Source of the DNA: Eubacterium sp. OM08-24
GTDB taxonomy: Bacteria; Bacillota; Clostridia; Oscillospirales; Acutalibacteraceae
Direction of reading: 5' to 3'
Length of the DNA: 64,000 bases
NCBI RefSeq assembly: GCF_003438075.1
Contig: NZ_QSTA01000001.1
Span: 744,001-808,000 of the forward strand
The translations under genes were made by a program, and so were the position numbers. The notes beneath the pieces are model-generated. The model worked only from the letters and a program-made list of their open reading frames with translations. It had not been told where the DNA came from and did not search any database. Within the stretch, counting starts at the first letter, position 1. Every line of letters starts with the position of its first letter. This document shows positions 18,296 through 25,245 of this stretch, one piece after another.

Positions 18296-18729
18296 GACTT
18301 CTGCCACTCCTCAAGATTCTTTCTGATGCGGTCGAGGCATTCCTCAAACCGGGTTATTTCTTCCTCTGAAAAACCTTTGTAGTAAACACTGCCCATCTCA
18401 TCAGATACAGAATCGTACTCGCCCTTTAAGGCATGTGCTTTCTCAGTCAGAAACAGAAGTGTTTTCCTTTTGTCCGTTTCAGACTGAACACGGCTTATCA
18501 GCCCTTGATTTTCCATTCTTTCCAGCATCGTAGTAAGAGATGTTATCGCTAATCCGCATTTAGTCGAGAGTGACCTGATTGAGATACCATCCTCCTGCCA
18601 CAGCACATAAAGAATACGTCCCTGGGCTCCATTAAACGCATCAATATTCTTTTCACTGAGAATCTTCTCAAAAATCCGGTCTCCAAGTTGTTTTATTTTG
18701 GTGACAAGAAATCCGCCATTTGTTTTCAT
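18292..18729 (-). CDS. MarR family regulator of the radical SAM mobile pair
   Basis: A 145-aa winged-helix protein with the MarR core: QGRILYVLWQEDGISIRSLS, the recognition helix TSLTTMLERMENQGLISR, and the wing DKRKTLLFLTEKA. It heads the marR-A-B operon. The region just upstream carries a consensus promoter with a 14-bp inverted repeat whose left arm includes this gene's own AGGAGC ribosome site. Autorepression is therefore a strong inference. MarR proteins usually release DNA when a small ligand binds. Confidence 0.85.
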   Translation of the reverse strand: MKTNGGFLVTKIKQLGDRIFEKILSEKNIDAFNGAQGRILYVLWQEDGISIRSLSTKCGLAITSLTTMLERMENQGLISRVQSETDKRKTLLFLTEKAHALKGEYDSVSDEMGSVYYKGFSEEEITRFEECLDRIRKNLEEWQKS

Positions 18730-18735
18730 GTAAAT

Positions 18736-18787
18736 GCTCCTATATAGTAGTTTATTAAATTATACTATATAGGAGCTTTATTGTCAA
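18736..18787 (-). promoter_or_regulatory. Consensus promoter and MarR-type operator of the rSAM mobile pair operon
   Basis: On the minus strand TTGACA (18782-18787) and TATAAT (18759-18764) are exactly 17 bases apart. A perfect 14-bp inverted repeat (18736-18749 and 18763-18776, core GCTCCTATATAGTA) brackets the -10 box and overlaps the marR ribosome binding site. Bound protein would block both promoter and translation start. Confidence 0.8.
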
Positions 18788-18834
18788 GAGTTTATATGTC
18801 TTAATAGGTAAATTCCGTTTTTTTCAATTCTCCA

Positions 18835-18844
18835 AATCGGAATT
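18835..18844. repeat. Candidate left attachment core of the mobilizable element
   Basis: The 10-mer AATCGGAATT occurs here and again in the same orientation at 27211-27220, flanking the integrase-to-DUF6061 block. It is a candidate att core only; ten bases could match by chance. Confidence 0.3.
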
Positions 18845-18916
18845 TGTGGAGAGATTTCCTGAACTTTCCTTATTTTACAGGCTTTCCAGCCCCTTAGATA
18901 GTGAAATGATATGTAT

Positions 18917-18966
18917 TTTCCCTTATTTTTGCCCTTGTGAGGAATCCGCAAGGGAAATAAGGGAAA
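18917..18966. repeat. Left-end inverted repeat, candidate integrase arm sites
   Basis: CCCTTATTTTTGCCCTTG is followed within 12 bases by CAAGGGAAATAAGGG, forming an inverted pair next to the integrase 3' end. A related inverted pair lies at 27036-27115 at the other end of the element. Arm-type integrase sites are one explanation; a terminator-like hairpin is another. Confidence 0.45.
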
Positions 18967-19016
18967 TTTTATGCCAAAGTATGCAAGAGAAGTTGCCAGT
19001 GGCAAGTTCTCTGTAT

Positions 19017-20312
19017 TTAAGCATTGCTCGCTACTTTATCAAGAAGTCTTGCGGAATCCCGTTTAGCTTTTCTTGTTGAGTGAGCGTAAATATTCATTGT
19101 GGTACTTACGTCAGAATGTCCTAACAGTTCCTGTACATCTTTCGGAGCCGCCCCATTCGAGAGCAGGTTGCTGGTGTAGGTGTGCCGTAACTGGTGAAAG
19201 TGAAAATCTTCAAATCCTTCCAGCTTCTTTGACACTGACCTGCATACAATGCCGAGTGTACTCGGCAGTTCCAGACTACCATCCGGTCTGAGGCAGACAA
19301 AGGATATTTCTTTATAATCTGCCGGGACTTCCTGCGTTCCGTCAAGGTGATAGTATTCATAATACACCCTGTTTTTTACATGCACCTCTTTGTAGTAGTT
19401 GCGGTGGTAAAGTTCCCCGTACTGCATCCGGCTTTTCAGTTGTTCCCGTCTTGCTGCTTTCAATATTTCAGTCAGTGTATCTCCAAAATCAACAATCCTT
19501 ACTTTCTTTCGCTTGGTTGTTCCAATCACATTTTTATGCTTCGTTCCGTCATAACGGATACTGCGTTTTATGGTCAGGCATTGTTCTTCAAGGTTGATGT
19601 CCTGCCATGTAAGACCACAGGTTTCCCCGATACGAAGTCCTGCATAATATGCGATCTGAATCGGCAGAATTGCAGGTGGATTTTTCTTTTCCAGATACTT
19701 GATAAGCCGCTCGTAATCCTCATGTGAAATCGGCTGTGTACCTTCTTCTACCTCATCATCAGAAAAGAGGTCAACTTCCTCTGCCTGTCGTTTCAGCTTG
19801 ATATATTGCATTGGATTGAAACTGATTAACTGTTTTGGAAATACTGCAAAACGGAAAGACTGCTGTAACACTGCGGAAAAAGAATGGATATAATCTTTGC
19901 TATATCCTTTTCGCACTTTTCCATCCGGAAACTCGCCACCGAATGTAAGCAGGTCGAGAAAACTCTGTAAATGTTCAGCGGTAACTGTTTTTAACTTTCG
20001 GTCTGCAATCGGGTGTTTTTTGATACATCGGATTGCACCAAGATAATTTTCCACTGTGCCATTGCTGAGTGTTCCGGCTTTCAGTTCTTCTTCCGCCCAC
20101 ATATCCAGAAGTTCTCCTACCGTAAGGCTTTCTGCCCTTGCGACAAACTTCTTATTTTCATAATCTTCCAGTGCTTTGCGGAGAAGCTTTTCCGTCTCAC
20201 TTTTACTTTCGGTTCCGGCGTATTCTTTCTGAACCATTTTTCCGCTTGCGTCCTCTACATAGAAGCGATAGTACCATTTCTTTCCTTTTTTTCTAACAGA
20301 TCCTTTTGCCAT
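19017..20312 (-). CDS. int: Tyrosine recombinase/integrase (Tn916-type)
   Basis: This site-specific recombinase of 431 aa is the likely engine of integration and excision of the element. It has the N-terminal arm-binding domain (GSVRKKGKKWYYRFYVED), a SAM-like core-binding domain, and a catalytic domain with Arg in GLRIGETCGLTW, the HxxR box HQLRHTYTSN and the C-terminal LGHSDVSTTMNIYAH with the nucleophilic Tyr. ATG 20312 has AAAGGAG upstream; an in-frame start ten codons earlier lacks one. The gene ends about 50 bases from the left-end repeats, as expected for an element terminus. Confidence 0.92.
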   Translation of the reverse strand: MAKGSVRKKGKKWYYRFYVEDASGKMVQKEYAGTESKSETEKLLRKALEDYENKKFVARAESLTVGELLDMWAEEELKAGTLSNGTVENYLGAIRCIKKHPIADRKLKTVTAEHLQSFLDLLTFGGEFPDGKVRKGYSKDYIHSFSAVLQQSFRFAVFPKQLISFNPMQYIKLKRQAEEVDLFSDDEVEEGTQPISHEDYERLIKYLEKKNPPAILPIQIAYYAGLRIGETCGLTWQDINLEEQCLTIKRSIRYDGTKHKNVIGTTKRKKVRIVDFGDTLTEILKAARREQLKSRMQYGELYHRNYYKEVHVKNRVYYEYYHLDGTQEVPADYKEISFVCLRPDGSLELPSTLGIVCRSVSKKLEGFEDFHFHQLRHTYTSNLLSNGAAPKDVQELLGHSDVSTTMNIYAHSTRKAKRDSARLLDKVASNA

Positions 20313-20398
20313 AATCGTATGTCTCCTTTCGATATCAGACAATCGGAACTGCTGAAATGCTTCTTGCGTGTAAGTATATCACAACTCCGGTTGTCTTA

Positions 20399-21028
20399 CT
20401 ATACCGATTCAGAATCCTCATACATAACTTCGGATAAAAGATTTGCAAGCCTTTGTTCTGCCGCTTCCGGTTTCTTTGAATAGAGCCTTACAACATCTGC
20501 CATATCGTTAAATGCGTTGACAGTATGCGTGATCTCCCTGAGAAACATAATCTCATTATATTCATCTTTCGATTCAAATCCCATTACTTTAGCAATGTCC
20601 GCATCTTTGGTACTGCCTTTGTAATTTTTACAGGCGAACTGAAACGAATCCAGAAACAGTTCATATTGCTTTAACATTAACAGCAGTAAGTCTTTAGAAA
20701 AAGCGTCTTCTGTTTTATTAAGATCAAGAGGTAACTGTTTGAGAATATCGCCCATCACATCACGAATCTGCAATTCTTTCTTATCCGTAATATCAGTTTC
20801 ATATTCATCGGTTTCCCCTTTGAGCCATTCAATCGATACATGAAGTGCCTCCGAAAGACCTTCCAGTACCATCTTTTTGGTATTGTCAATCGAACCATTC
20901 TCATAACGCAGGATTGTGGAAGCGGTAACTCCCATCTTCTCTGCGACATAAGGCTGTGTCAGATTTAATTCGAGACGGCGCTGTTTTGCCCTGCTGCCGA
21001 TCAGCTTGCGTAGTTCTTTATCTTTCAT
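20399..21028 (-). CDS. XRE-family HTH repressor of the mobile element
   Basis: A 209-aa protein with an N-terminal helix-turn-helix of the Cro/CI type (RRLELNLTQPYVAEKMGVTASTILRYENG) and a longer helical C-terminal region, perhaps for multimerisation or sensing. It is divergent from the excisionase, and the shared intergenic region has repeated ATTGCAT-type palindromes that are likely its operators. ATG 21028 follows AAGGAGG by nine bases; the upstream in-frame starts lack one. Role inferred: keeping excision and mobilisation genes off. Confidence 0.8.
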   Translation of the reverse strand: MKDKELRKLIGSRAKQRRLELNLTQPYVAEKMGVTASTILRYENGSIDNTKKMVLEGLSEALHVSIEWLKGETDEYETDITDKKELQIRDVMGDILKQLPLDLNKTEDAFSKDLLLLMLKQYELFLDSFQFACKNYKGSTKDADIAKVMGFESKDEYNEIMFLREITHTVNAFNDMADVVRLYSKKPEAAEQRLANLLSEVMYEDSESV

Positions 21029-21077
21029 GCTGATGTGCCTCCTTTTTCGGTATGTCATTACTATACCACGCAACAAA

Positions 21078-21186
21078 ATATATTGCAATATGCAATTGGT
21101 AGAAAAAAATGAAATTTCATAATGCTTGACAAAGCAATATAAACACGCTATACTGACAGCACAAATGAAATTGCATAATGCAATTT
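21078..21186. promoter_or_regulatory. Divergent control region of repressor and excisionase
   Basis: Plus-strand promoter TTGACA (21126-21131), 17 bases, TATACT (21149-21154) reads into xis. A perfect 9-bp inverted repeat AAATTGCAT-A-ATGCAATTT occupies 21168-21186, just downstream of the start point. A related ATTGCAATATGCAATT sits at about 21085-21100 near the repressor start, and ATGAAATTTCAT lies between them. Confidence 0.65.
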
Positions 21187-21202
21187 AAAAGGAGGTGGTC
21201 AT

Positions 21203-21433
21203 ATGACACAAAGAAAGATTGCCTTATCTATTGAAGAAGCTGCTGATTATACGGGAATCGGCAGGAACACCCTGAGAAAACTGGTGGAATGGAAGAAACT
21301 TCCGGTATTAAAGGTCGGGAGAAAAGTCCTGATCAAAACGGATATGCTGGAACTTTTTATGGAAGCCAACGAGGGCAGAGACTTGAGGGATAAGGGAAAT
21401 GTGAAAGCAGTCACAAGAAACGGTTCAACTTAA
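21203..21433 (+). CDS. xis: Excisionase-like MerR/AlpA-fold HTH protein
   Basis: A 76-aa protein with the winged-helix layout of Tn916-type excisionases and helix_turn_helix 17 proteins: ALSIEEAADYTGIGRNTLRKLVEWKKLPVLKVGRKVLI. Such proteins bend att DNA to favour excision. An AAAGGAGGTG site lies close upstream of ATG 21203. It is divergent from the repressor and upstream of the mobilisation genes. Confidence 0.75.
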   Translation: MTQRKIALSIEEAADYTGIGRNTLRKLVEWKKLPVLKVGRKVLIKTDMLELFMEANEGRDLRDKGNVKAVTRNGST

Positions 21434-21578
21434 AAAAGCGGTTCCCGAAGAAACCGCCAAAGGTTCTATCAGACCGGAGTCATGATATACCTACACGCAA
21501 ACAGATTATACCATGTACTTCGTCTGACAGACAACAGGAAACTTATGTTTGGAAGAAAAAGAAAGGACGATGATATTT

Positions 21579-21893
21579 ATGGCAAGATCAACAAAGAGTT
21601 ATGAGGAGCGTATGCTCCAGTTGGAAAAGAAAGAACAGGAAAGCCTTGAGAAAGCAAAACAGTATGCAGTACAGAAACGGGAACTGAAGAAACGTCAGAA
21701 AGATGTGGAAACCAAAAAGCGGACACACAGGCTCTGCCAGATTGGTGGTGCGGTGGAATCGGTGCTGGGTTCTGCGATTGAGGAAGATGATATCCCAAAG
21801 CTGATCGGCTTCTTAAAAAGGCAGGAAGCAAATGGGAAATTCTTCTCAAAGGCAATGCAGAAAGAGCCAGTTGCGAATACGGAGGAAGTGTAA
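21579..21893 (+). CDS. DUF3847-like mobilisation accessory protein
   Basis: A 104-aa, highly charged helical protein. Residues about 5-60 are Glu/Lys/Gln-rich coiled coil, followed by RLCQIGGAVESVLGSAI and DIPKLIGFLKRQEANGKFF, the pattern of DUF3847/MobC-like proteins that accompany MobA/MobL relaxases. A role as relaxosome accessory binding oriT is inferred from position: the oriT-like sequence begins 46 bases downstream. ATG 21579 is preceded by AAAGGAC; two weaker in-frame starts lie upstream. Confidence 0.65.
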   Translation: MARSTKSYEERMLQLEKKEQESLEKAKQYAVQKRELKKRQKDVETKKRTHRLCQIGGAVESVLGSAIEEDDIPKLIGFLKRQEANGKFFSKAMQKEPVANTEEV

Positions 21894-21938
21894 TGCCGGA
21901 GGGAGTGGATTTTCCATTCCCTTCATTGCTTTTTCATG

Positions 21939-21971
21939 AAGGGCGCACTTATGGACAACCAGAGGTCGTCC
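21939..21971 (-). other. oriT: MOBQ-type origin of transfer (oriT) with nic core
   Basis: Read on the minus strand, an 8-bp inverted repeat (GGACGACC, TCT, GGTTGTCC, one mismatch) is followed directly by ATAAGTGCGCCCTT. This is the nic-region architecture and core known from MOBQ plasmids such as RSF1010 and pSK41/pGO1. It lies between the DUF3847-like gene and the MobA/MobL relaxase, where oriT is expected. The nick is predicted within the TAAGTGCG/CCC core. Confidence 0.75.
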
Positions 21972-21978
21972 GTATAAG

Positions 21979-22137
21979 TTTGCCACAGGTGGCAACCGGT
22001 CTGCGCTTACGCTTGCCGGGCTCGTTCCGTCGGCGGGCATTTCATGCAGACCTGCTCATGCCGCAGGAGGCACTCTTCGCCAGAGGGGCGCATTCCATGC
22101 AGGCTGTTATGCACAGGGCACTCTTACGCAGAGGGCG
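21979..22137. repeat. Relaxosome-region repeats
   Basis: A perfect 7-bp hairpin TTGCCAC-AG-GTGGCAA lies at 21979-21994. It is followed by an imperfect tandem repeat of about 51 bp (from 22035 and from 22086), each copy holding a CATGCAG-type segment and GGCACTCTT...GCAGAGG. The region is GC-rich and carries no convincing gene. Binding sites for relaxase or accessory protein are plausible. Confidence 0.5.
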
Positions 22138-22221
22138 TTCCGGCAGATACCATTTTCTTTTTGGGAAAACGTTACCTGCCGGAAATCAAAGCCGGATACG
22201 GCAGAAAGGGGGAAACGGATC

Positions 22222-23943
22222 ATGGCGATTTTTCATTATACAGTAAAGATTGTTGGACGCAGCAAAGGAAAATCCATCATATCGGCGTCTGCTTATCTCA
22301 ATGGCGATGTGATGAAAAATGAAGAAACAGGCAGGATCAGCTACTATACTTCAAAAAAAGAAGTCGTTTATACCAGCCTGCTGATGTGTGAAAATGCACC
22401 ACAGGAATGGCAGAATGTACCTGCTGAAAATATCAGACGGTTCCAGAAATCTGTCCGATATAAAAGGGCAGATAACCAAAATGCTGCACTGGAAAAATTC
22501 AAACTTACTTTTCAGAAGCAGCGTTTATGGAATGAAGTCTTGAGGATAGAAAAAAGTTCAGATGCACAACTCGGCAGGTCATTTGAGTTCTCACTTCCGA
22601 AAGAATGGAGCCGACAGGAACAGATTGATTATACAACTGAATATATTCAAAAGACCTTTGTAGATAAGGGAATGTGTGCGGATTGGAGTATCCACGATAA
22701 AGGAGATGGTAATCCCCATGTGCATTTACTGGTGACGATGCGACCATTCAATTCAGACCACTCATGGGGTAACAAAGAAATCAAGGATTGGGAGTTTGTC
22801 AGAGATGAAAATGGAAATATTGTGGTGGATGAATCCCATCCGGACTGGTGGCAGGATAAAAAGAACCCTGACCGTCATGGAATCCGAATCCCCGTACTTG
22901 ATGAAAATGGAGTCCAGAAAGTCGGGACAAGGAACCGCAAACAGTGGAAACGTGTATTAACCGATGCTACCGGGTGGAACAATCCGAAAAATTGTGAGCT
23001 ATGGCGGAGCGAATGGGCAAACGTCTGTAATGCACATTTGAAAACGGAAAATCACATTGACCACCGTTCTTATGCAAGGCAGGGAAAATTAGAGATACCG
23101 ACGATCCATGAGGGCGCAGATGCCAGAAAAATTGACGAGAAATTTCAAAACGGACAGACATCCTCTACTTCATGGAAAGTAGAGGAAAACCAGATCATAA
23201 AAAGACAAAATGCACTGCTGGATAAAATACAGATTTCTTTTGGAAAAGTATCCAGTGCATTAACACAATGGAAGGAGCGATTGCGTGACATTAGAAGAAA
23301 GCCGGGAAGTCATTCCCATGATGGAGACAATGATAAACCAGATCGAGGAACAGCAGAATCTTATGGCAGAGATGGTACAGGAATTGCAGGAACGGGACAG
23401 GCAGCTCCTGTCTTTTCAGGAGCAGAACCAGAGTTTAAAAAGCTTAAACAGCGAATTATCCAGGCTGCTAAATCTTTTGCCAGATACAGAAGAACTGCTC
23501 TCACAGATCGAGCAACAGAAAACCAGAATCGAACAGTTGGAAAACGAGAATCAGCAATGGCAGGAATTAACGCAGAAGCTGAACAACGAGAACAGCTTAT
23601 TGCAGAAACAGAACAGCGAATTGCTGACCTTAAACAGCAGATAGAGAAAGCGAGGGAGATCGATGAGCGAATGCAGAAACTTAGAGAACGTCGGGCAGGT
23701 GGAAGAACTTCTGCTGATGACCGAACAGATGCAGGACGAACTGGATCAGAAAGACCAGACAATCCAGGAACTAAACAGGCAGCTAAGCGAATCGCTGACC
23801 TTGAACGAGAAATTGAACAGCGAAAACAGAGCCGAGAATATCGAAGCATTGCGGACAAGATTAAGGCAAACAGAGGAACGATTGACCAGCGAGACAGACA
23901 GCAGGAAAAGAGCCGACGCAGAAGCCGTGGCATGGAAATTTAA
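22222..23943 (+). CDS. mobL: MobA/MobL family relaxase
   Basis: This 573-aa protein should nick oriT and pilot the DNA strand. The N-terminal relaxase domain has FHYTVKIVGRSKGKSIISASAYL, a putative catalytic Tyr region near residues 25-45, and the metal-binding histidine motif DGNPHVHLLVTMRPF (about 165-180). From about residue 355 the protein becomes Arg/Glu/Gln-rich and low in complexity. That stretch overlaps two other reading frames with their own ribosome sites (23285-23644 and 23663-24631). No type IV secretion genes are present, so transfer would need a helper element. Confidence 0.88.
   Translation: MAIFHYTVKIVGRSKGKSIISASAYLNGDVMKNEETGRISYYTSKKEVVYTSLLMCENAPQEWQNVPAENIRRFQKSVRYKRADNQNAALEKFKLTFQKQRLWNEVLRIEKSSDAQLGRSFEFSLPKEWSRQEQIDYTTEYIQKTFVDKGMCADWSIHDKGDGNPHVHLLVTMRPFNSDHSWGNKEIKDWEFVRDENGNIVVDESHPDWWQDKKNPDRHGIRIPVLDENGVQKVGTRNRKQWKRVLTDATGWNNPKNCELWRSEWANVCNAHLKTENHIDHRSYARQGKLEIPTIHEGADARKIDEKFQNGQTSSTSWKVEENQIIKRQNALLDKIQISFGKVSSALTQWKERLRDIRRKPGSHSHDGDNDKPDRGTAESYGRDGTGIAGTGQAAPVFSGAEPEFKKLKQRIIQAAKSFARYRRTALTDRATENQNRTVGKRESAMAGINAEAEQREQLIAETEQRIADLKQQIEKAREIDERMQKLRERRAGGRTSADDRTDAGRTGSERPDNPGTKQAAKRIADLEREIEQRKQSREYRSIADKIKANRGTIDQRDRQQEKSRRRSRGMEI
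23285..23644 (+). CDS. Coiled-coil protein encoded in another frame within the relaxase gene
   Basis: A 119-aa, almost entirely coiled-coil protein (heptad-like MVQELQERDRQLLSFQEQNQ, Leu/Gln/Glu/Asn-rich) read in the second frame inside mobL. The GTG start at 23285 is preceded by GGAAGGAG with seven-base spacing, good enough for real translation. It ends 18 bases before the next frame-2 gene, which has the same character. A function is not known; a structural or regulatory partner of the relaxosome is possible. Confidence 0.55.
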   Translation: MTLEESREVIPMMETMINQIEEQQNLMAEMVQELQERDRQLLSFQEQNQSLKSLNSELSRLLNLLPDTEELLSQIEQQKTRIEQLENENQQWQELTQKLNNENSLLQKQNSELLTLNSR

Positions 23944-24631
23944 GTATGAAAAAGCAGAGCAGGAAAAACTTTATGCACAGACACACCAAAAGACGGTAGA
24001 GGTAGCTGTTGAGAAAAAAGTGCCTTATGAGAAATGTGAAAAATGTGACCGTACTGCTTACCGGAAAGCAAAAGAAAAATGCGATAGCCGTAAAAGCCAG
24101 TTAGAAAAGAAATATAAAAATATGACGATTGGTTATGAAAGTATCTTGTTTCTACTGGCATGGTACAGCATAACAACAACACTGTTTACTGCGATTCTTT
24201 CGCCGGTTTTCCTTAACGACTGTATCGTCTTTTTCGGTGCGTTAGGAAAAGGAATGGGAAGTTTATTTCGGGAGTTTGTGACAGGTGCAGACTCTTTCGG
24301 ACAGTTAAGCAGTGGAATACCTAACAGTATTCTTTCCGGGATTGTGTACTGGCTGATTGCCGGTACTGTCATGGCAATTTTATTCGTAATAACCGGGTGG
24401 CTGATAATCGGGATTGGTTATCAGGTAGGAAAAATCTACCGGAAATATTGTTGGGATATCATCAGTATCGTGGTAGCGATAACGAGTACAGCTGTTGTAA
24501 TTTACTTTGGAGAATGGATTAAAAACGCTAATCCGATAAATCTTATTGTATTGCTATTACTGTCGCATATTATTTATATTGGAATCAGATGTTATGTGAA
24601 AGACTGGATGGAAGAACGAGGATATTATTAA
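23663..24631 (+). CDS. Coiled-coil plus membrane-domain protein overlapping the relaxase 3' end (DUF6040-like)
   Basis: This 322-aa protein starts inside mobL and extends 688 bases past it. Residues 1-100 are coiled coil (QMQDELDQKDQTIQELNRQL). A CEKCDRTAYRKAKEKC Cys cluster follows at about 125-140. Four hydrophobic segments then make up the C-terminal half (around 160-185, 225-250, 255-280 and 285-310). ATG 23663 has GGGAG five bases upstream. The part beyond mobL is clearly coding, so the frame is real. It resembles a family I recall as DUF6040 on clostridial mobile elements; that name is tentative. Confidence 0.75.
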   Translation: MSECRNLENVGQVEELLLMTEQMQDELDQKDQTIQELNRQLSESLTLNEKLNSENRAENIEALRTRLRQTEERLTSETDSRKRADAEAVAWKFKYEKAEQEKLYAQTHQKTVEVAVEKKVPYEKCEKCDRTAYRKAKEKCDSRKSQLEKKYKNMTIGYESILFLLAWYSITTTLFTAILSPVFLNDCIVFFGALGKGMGSLFREFVTGADSFGQLSSGIPNSILSGIVYWLIAGTVMAILFVITGWLIIGIGYQVGKIYRKYCWDIISIVVAITSTAVVIYFGEWIKNANPINLIVLLLLSHIIYIGIRCYVKDWMEERGYY

Positions 24632-24633
24632 AA

Positions 24634-24666
24634 GAGGACAGGGAAATTTCATAATCTTCCTGTCCT
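24634..24666 (+). terminator. Possible terminator hairpin after the mobilisation genes
   Basis: AGGACAGG pairs with CCTGTCCT around a loop of about 15 bases, directly after the preceding stop codon. The T-tract is missing, so termination strength is doubtful. Confidence 0.4.
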
Positions 24667-24717
24667 TAGTAAGGGACTATTGATTGTTTATATAAAGAAA
24701 AAGTATATAAATAAATC

Positions 24718-24771
24718 TTGACAATTAGCACGAACTCGGACTATAATATAAAAGTCCGGATTCGTACTAAT
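24718..24771 (+). promoter_or_regulatory. Promoter and MarR-type operator of the efflux cargo
   Basis: TTGACA (24718-24723), 18 bases, TATAAT (24742-24747). A 19-bp imperfect inverted repeat (24724-24742 and 24753-24771, arms starting ATTAGcACGAA and ending TTCGTaCTAAT) surrounds the -10 box. The geometry matches autoregulated MarR/MepR-type promoters. Confidence 0.75.
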
Positions 24772-24786
24772 TTAAGGAGGAAAAAG

Positions 24787-25245
24787 ATGAGAAAAGATAA
24801 TAATATGATAATACAGTTGCAACGATATTATGCTTTATGGAAAGAATGTACAGCAATGTATGAGGAATGGTCAAAGGATCAGGGACTGTCTTCAAATGGA
24901 GTTTTTGCTTTGTATTCATTTTATGAAAGTAATGGAAGATGCACGCAGAAAATGATAAGTGAAGAATGGAATATACCTAAGCAAACGGTAAATACGATAC
25001 TAAAAGATTTTCAGAAAAAAGGATACATCAATATGGTATCTGATGATTCAGACAAGAGAAATAAGCTGATATGCCTCACAGAATCAGGAATGGAATATAC
25101 GAAAGATATCATAGAAAAACTGCACTCAAAAGAAATATATGTAATCGAAAAAATGGGATTAGAGAATATAGAAAGTCTTAATGATAATACAGAGCTGTTT
25201 ATCAGACTTTTCAAGGAAGGAGATTGTAAGAAAAATGAATCATAA
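24787..25245 (+). CDS. MarR family regulator of the MATE exporter
   Basis: A 152-aa winged-helix protein with the MarR core (SSNGVFALYSFYESNGRCTQKMISEEWNIP, recognition helix KQTVNTILKDFQKKGYI, wing DKRNKLICLTESG). ATG 24787 has AAGGAGG seven bases upstream; the longer in-frame reading from 24718 would start in the promoter. It overlaps the MATE gene by 11 bases and sits under an inverted-repeat operator. This recalls MepR-MepA: drug binding to the regulator would induce efflux. Confidence 0.85.
   Translation: MRKDNNMIIQLQRYYALWKECTAMYEEWSKDQGLSSNGVFALYSFYESNGRCTQKMISEEWNIPKQTVNTILKDFQKKGYINMVSDDSDKRNKLICLTESGMEYTKDIIEKLHSKEIYVIEKMGLENIESLNDNTELFIRLFKEGDCKKNES

Noticed and set aside
21893..22246. 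A 117-codon frame over the oriT region
   Set aside because: Its sequence is explained by GC-rich repeats and hairpins; it has no plausible domain and overlaps the relaxase start.
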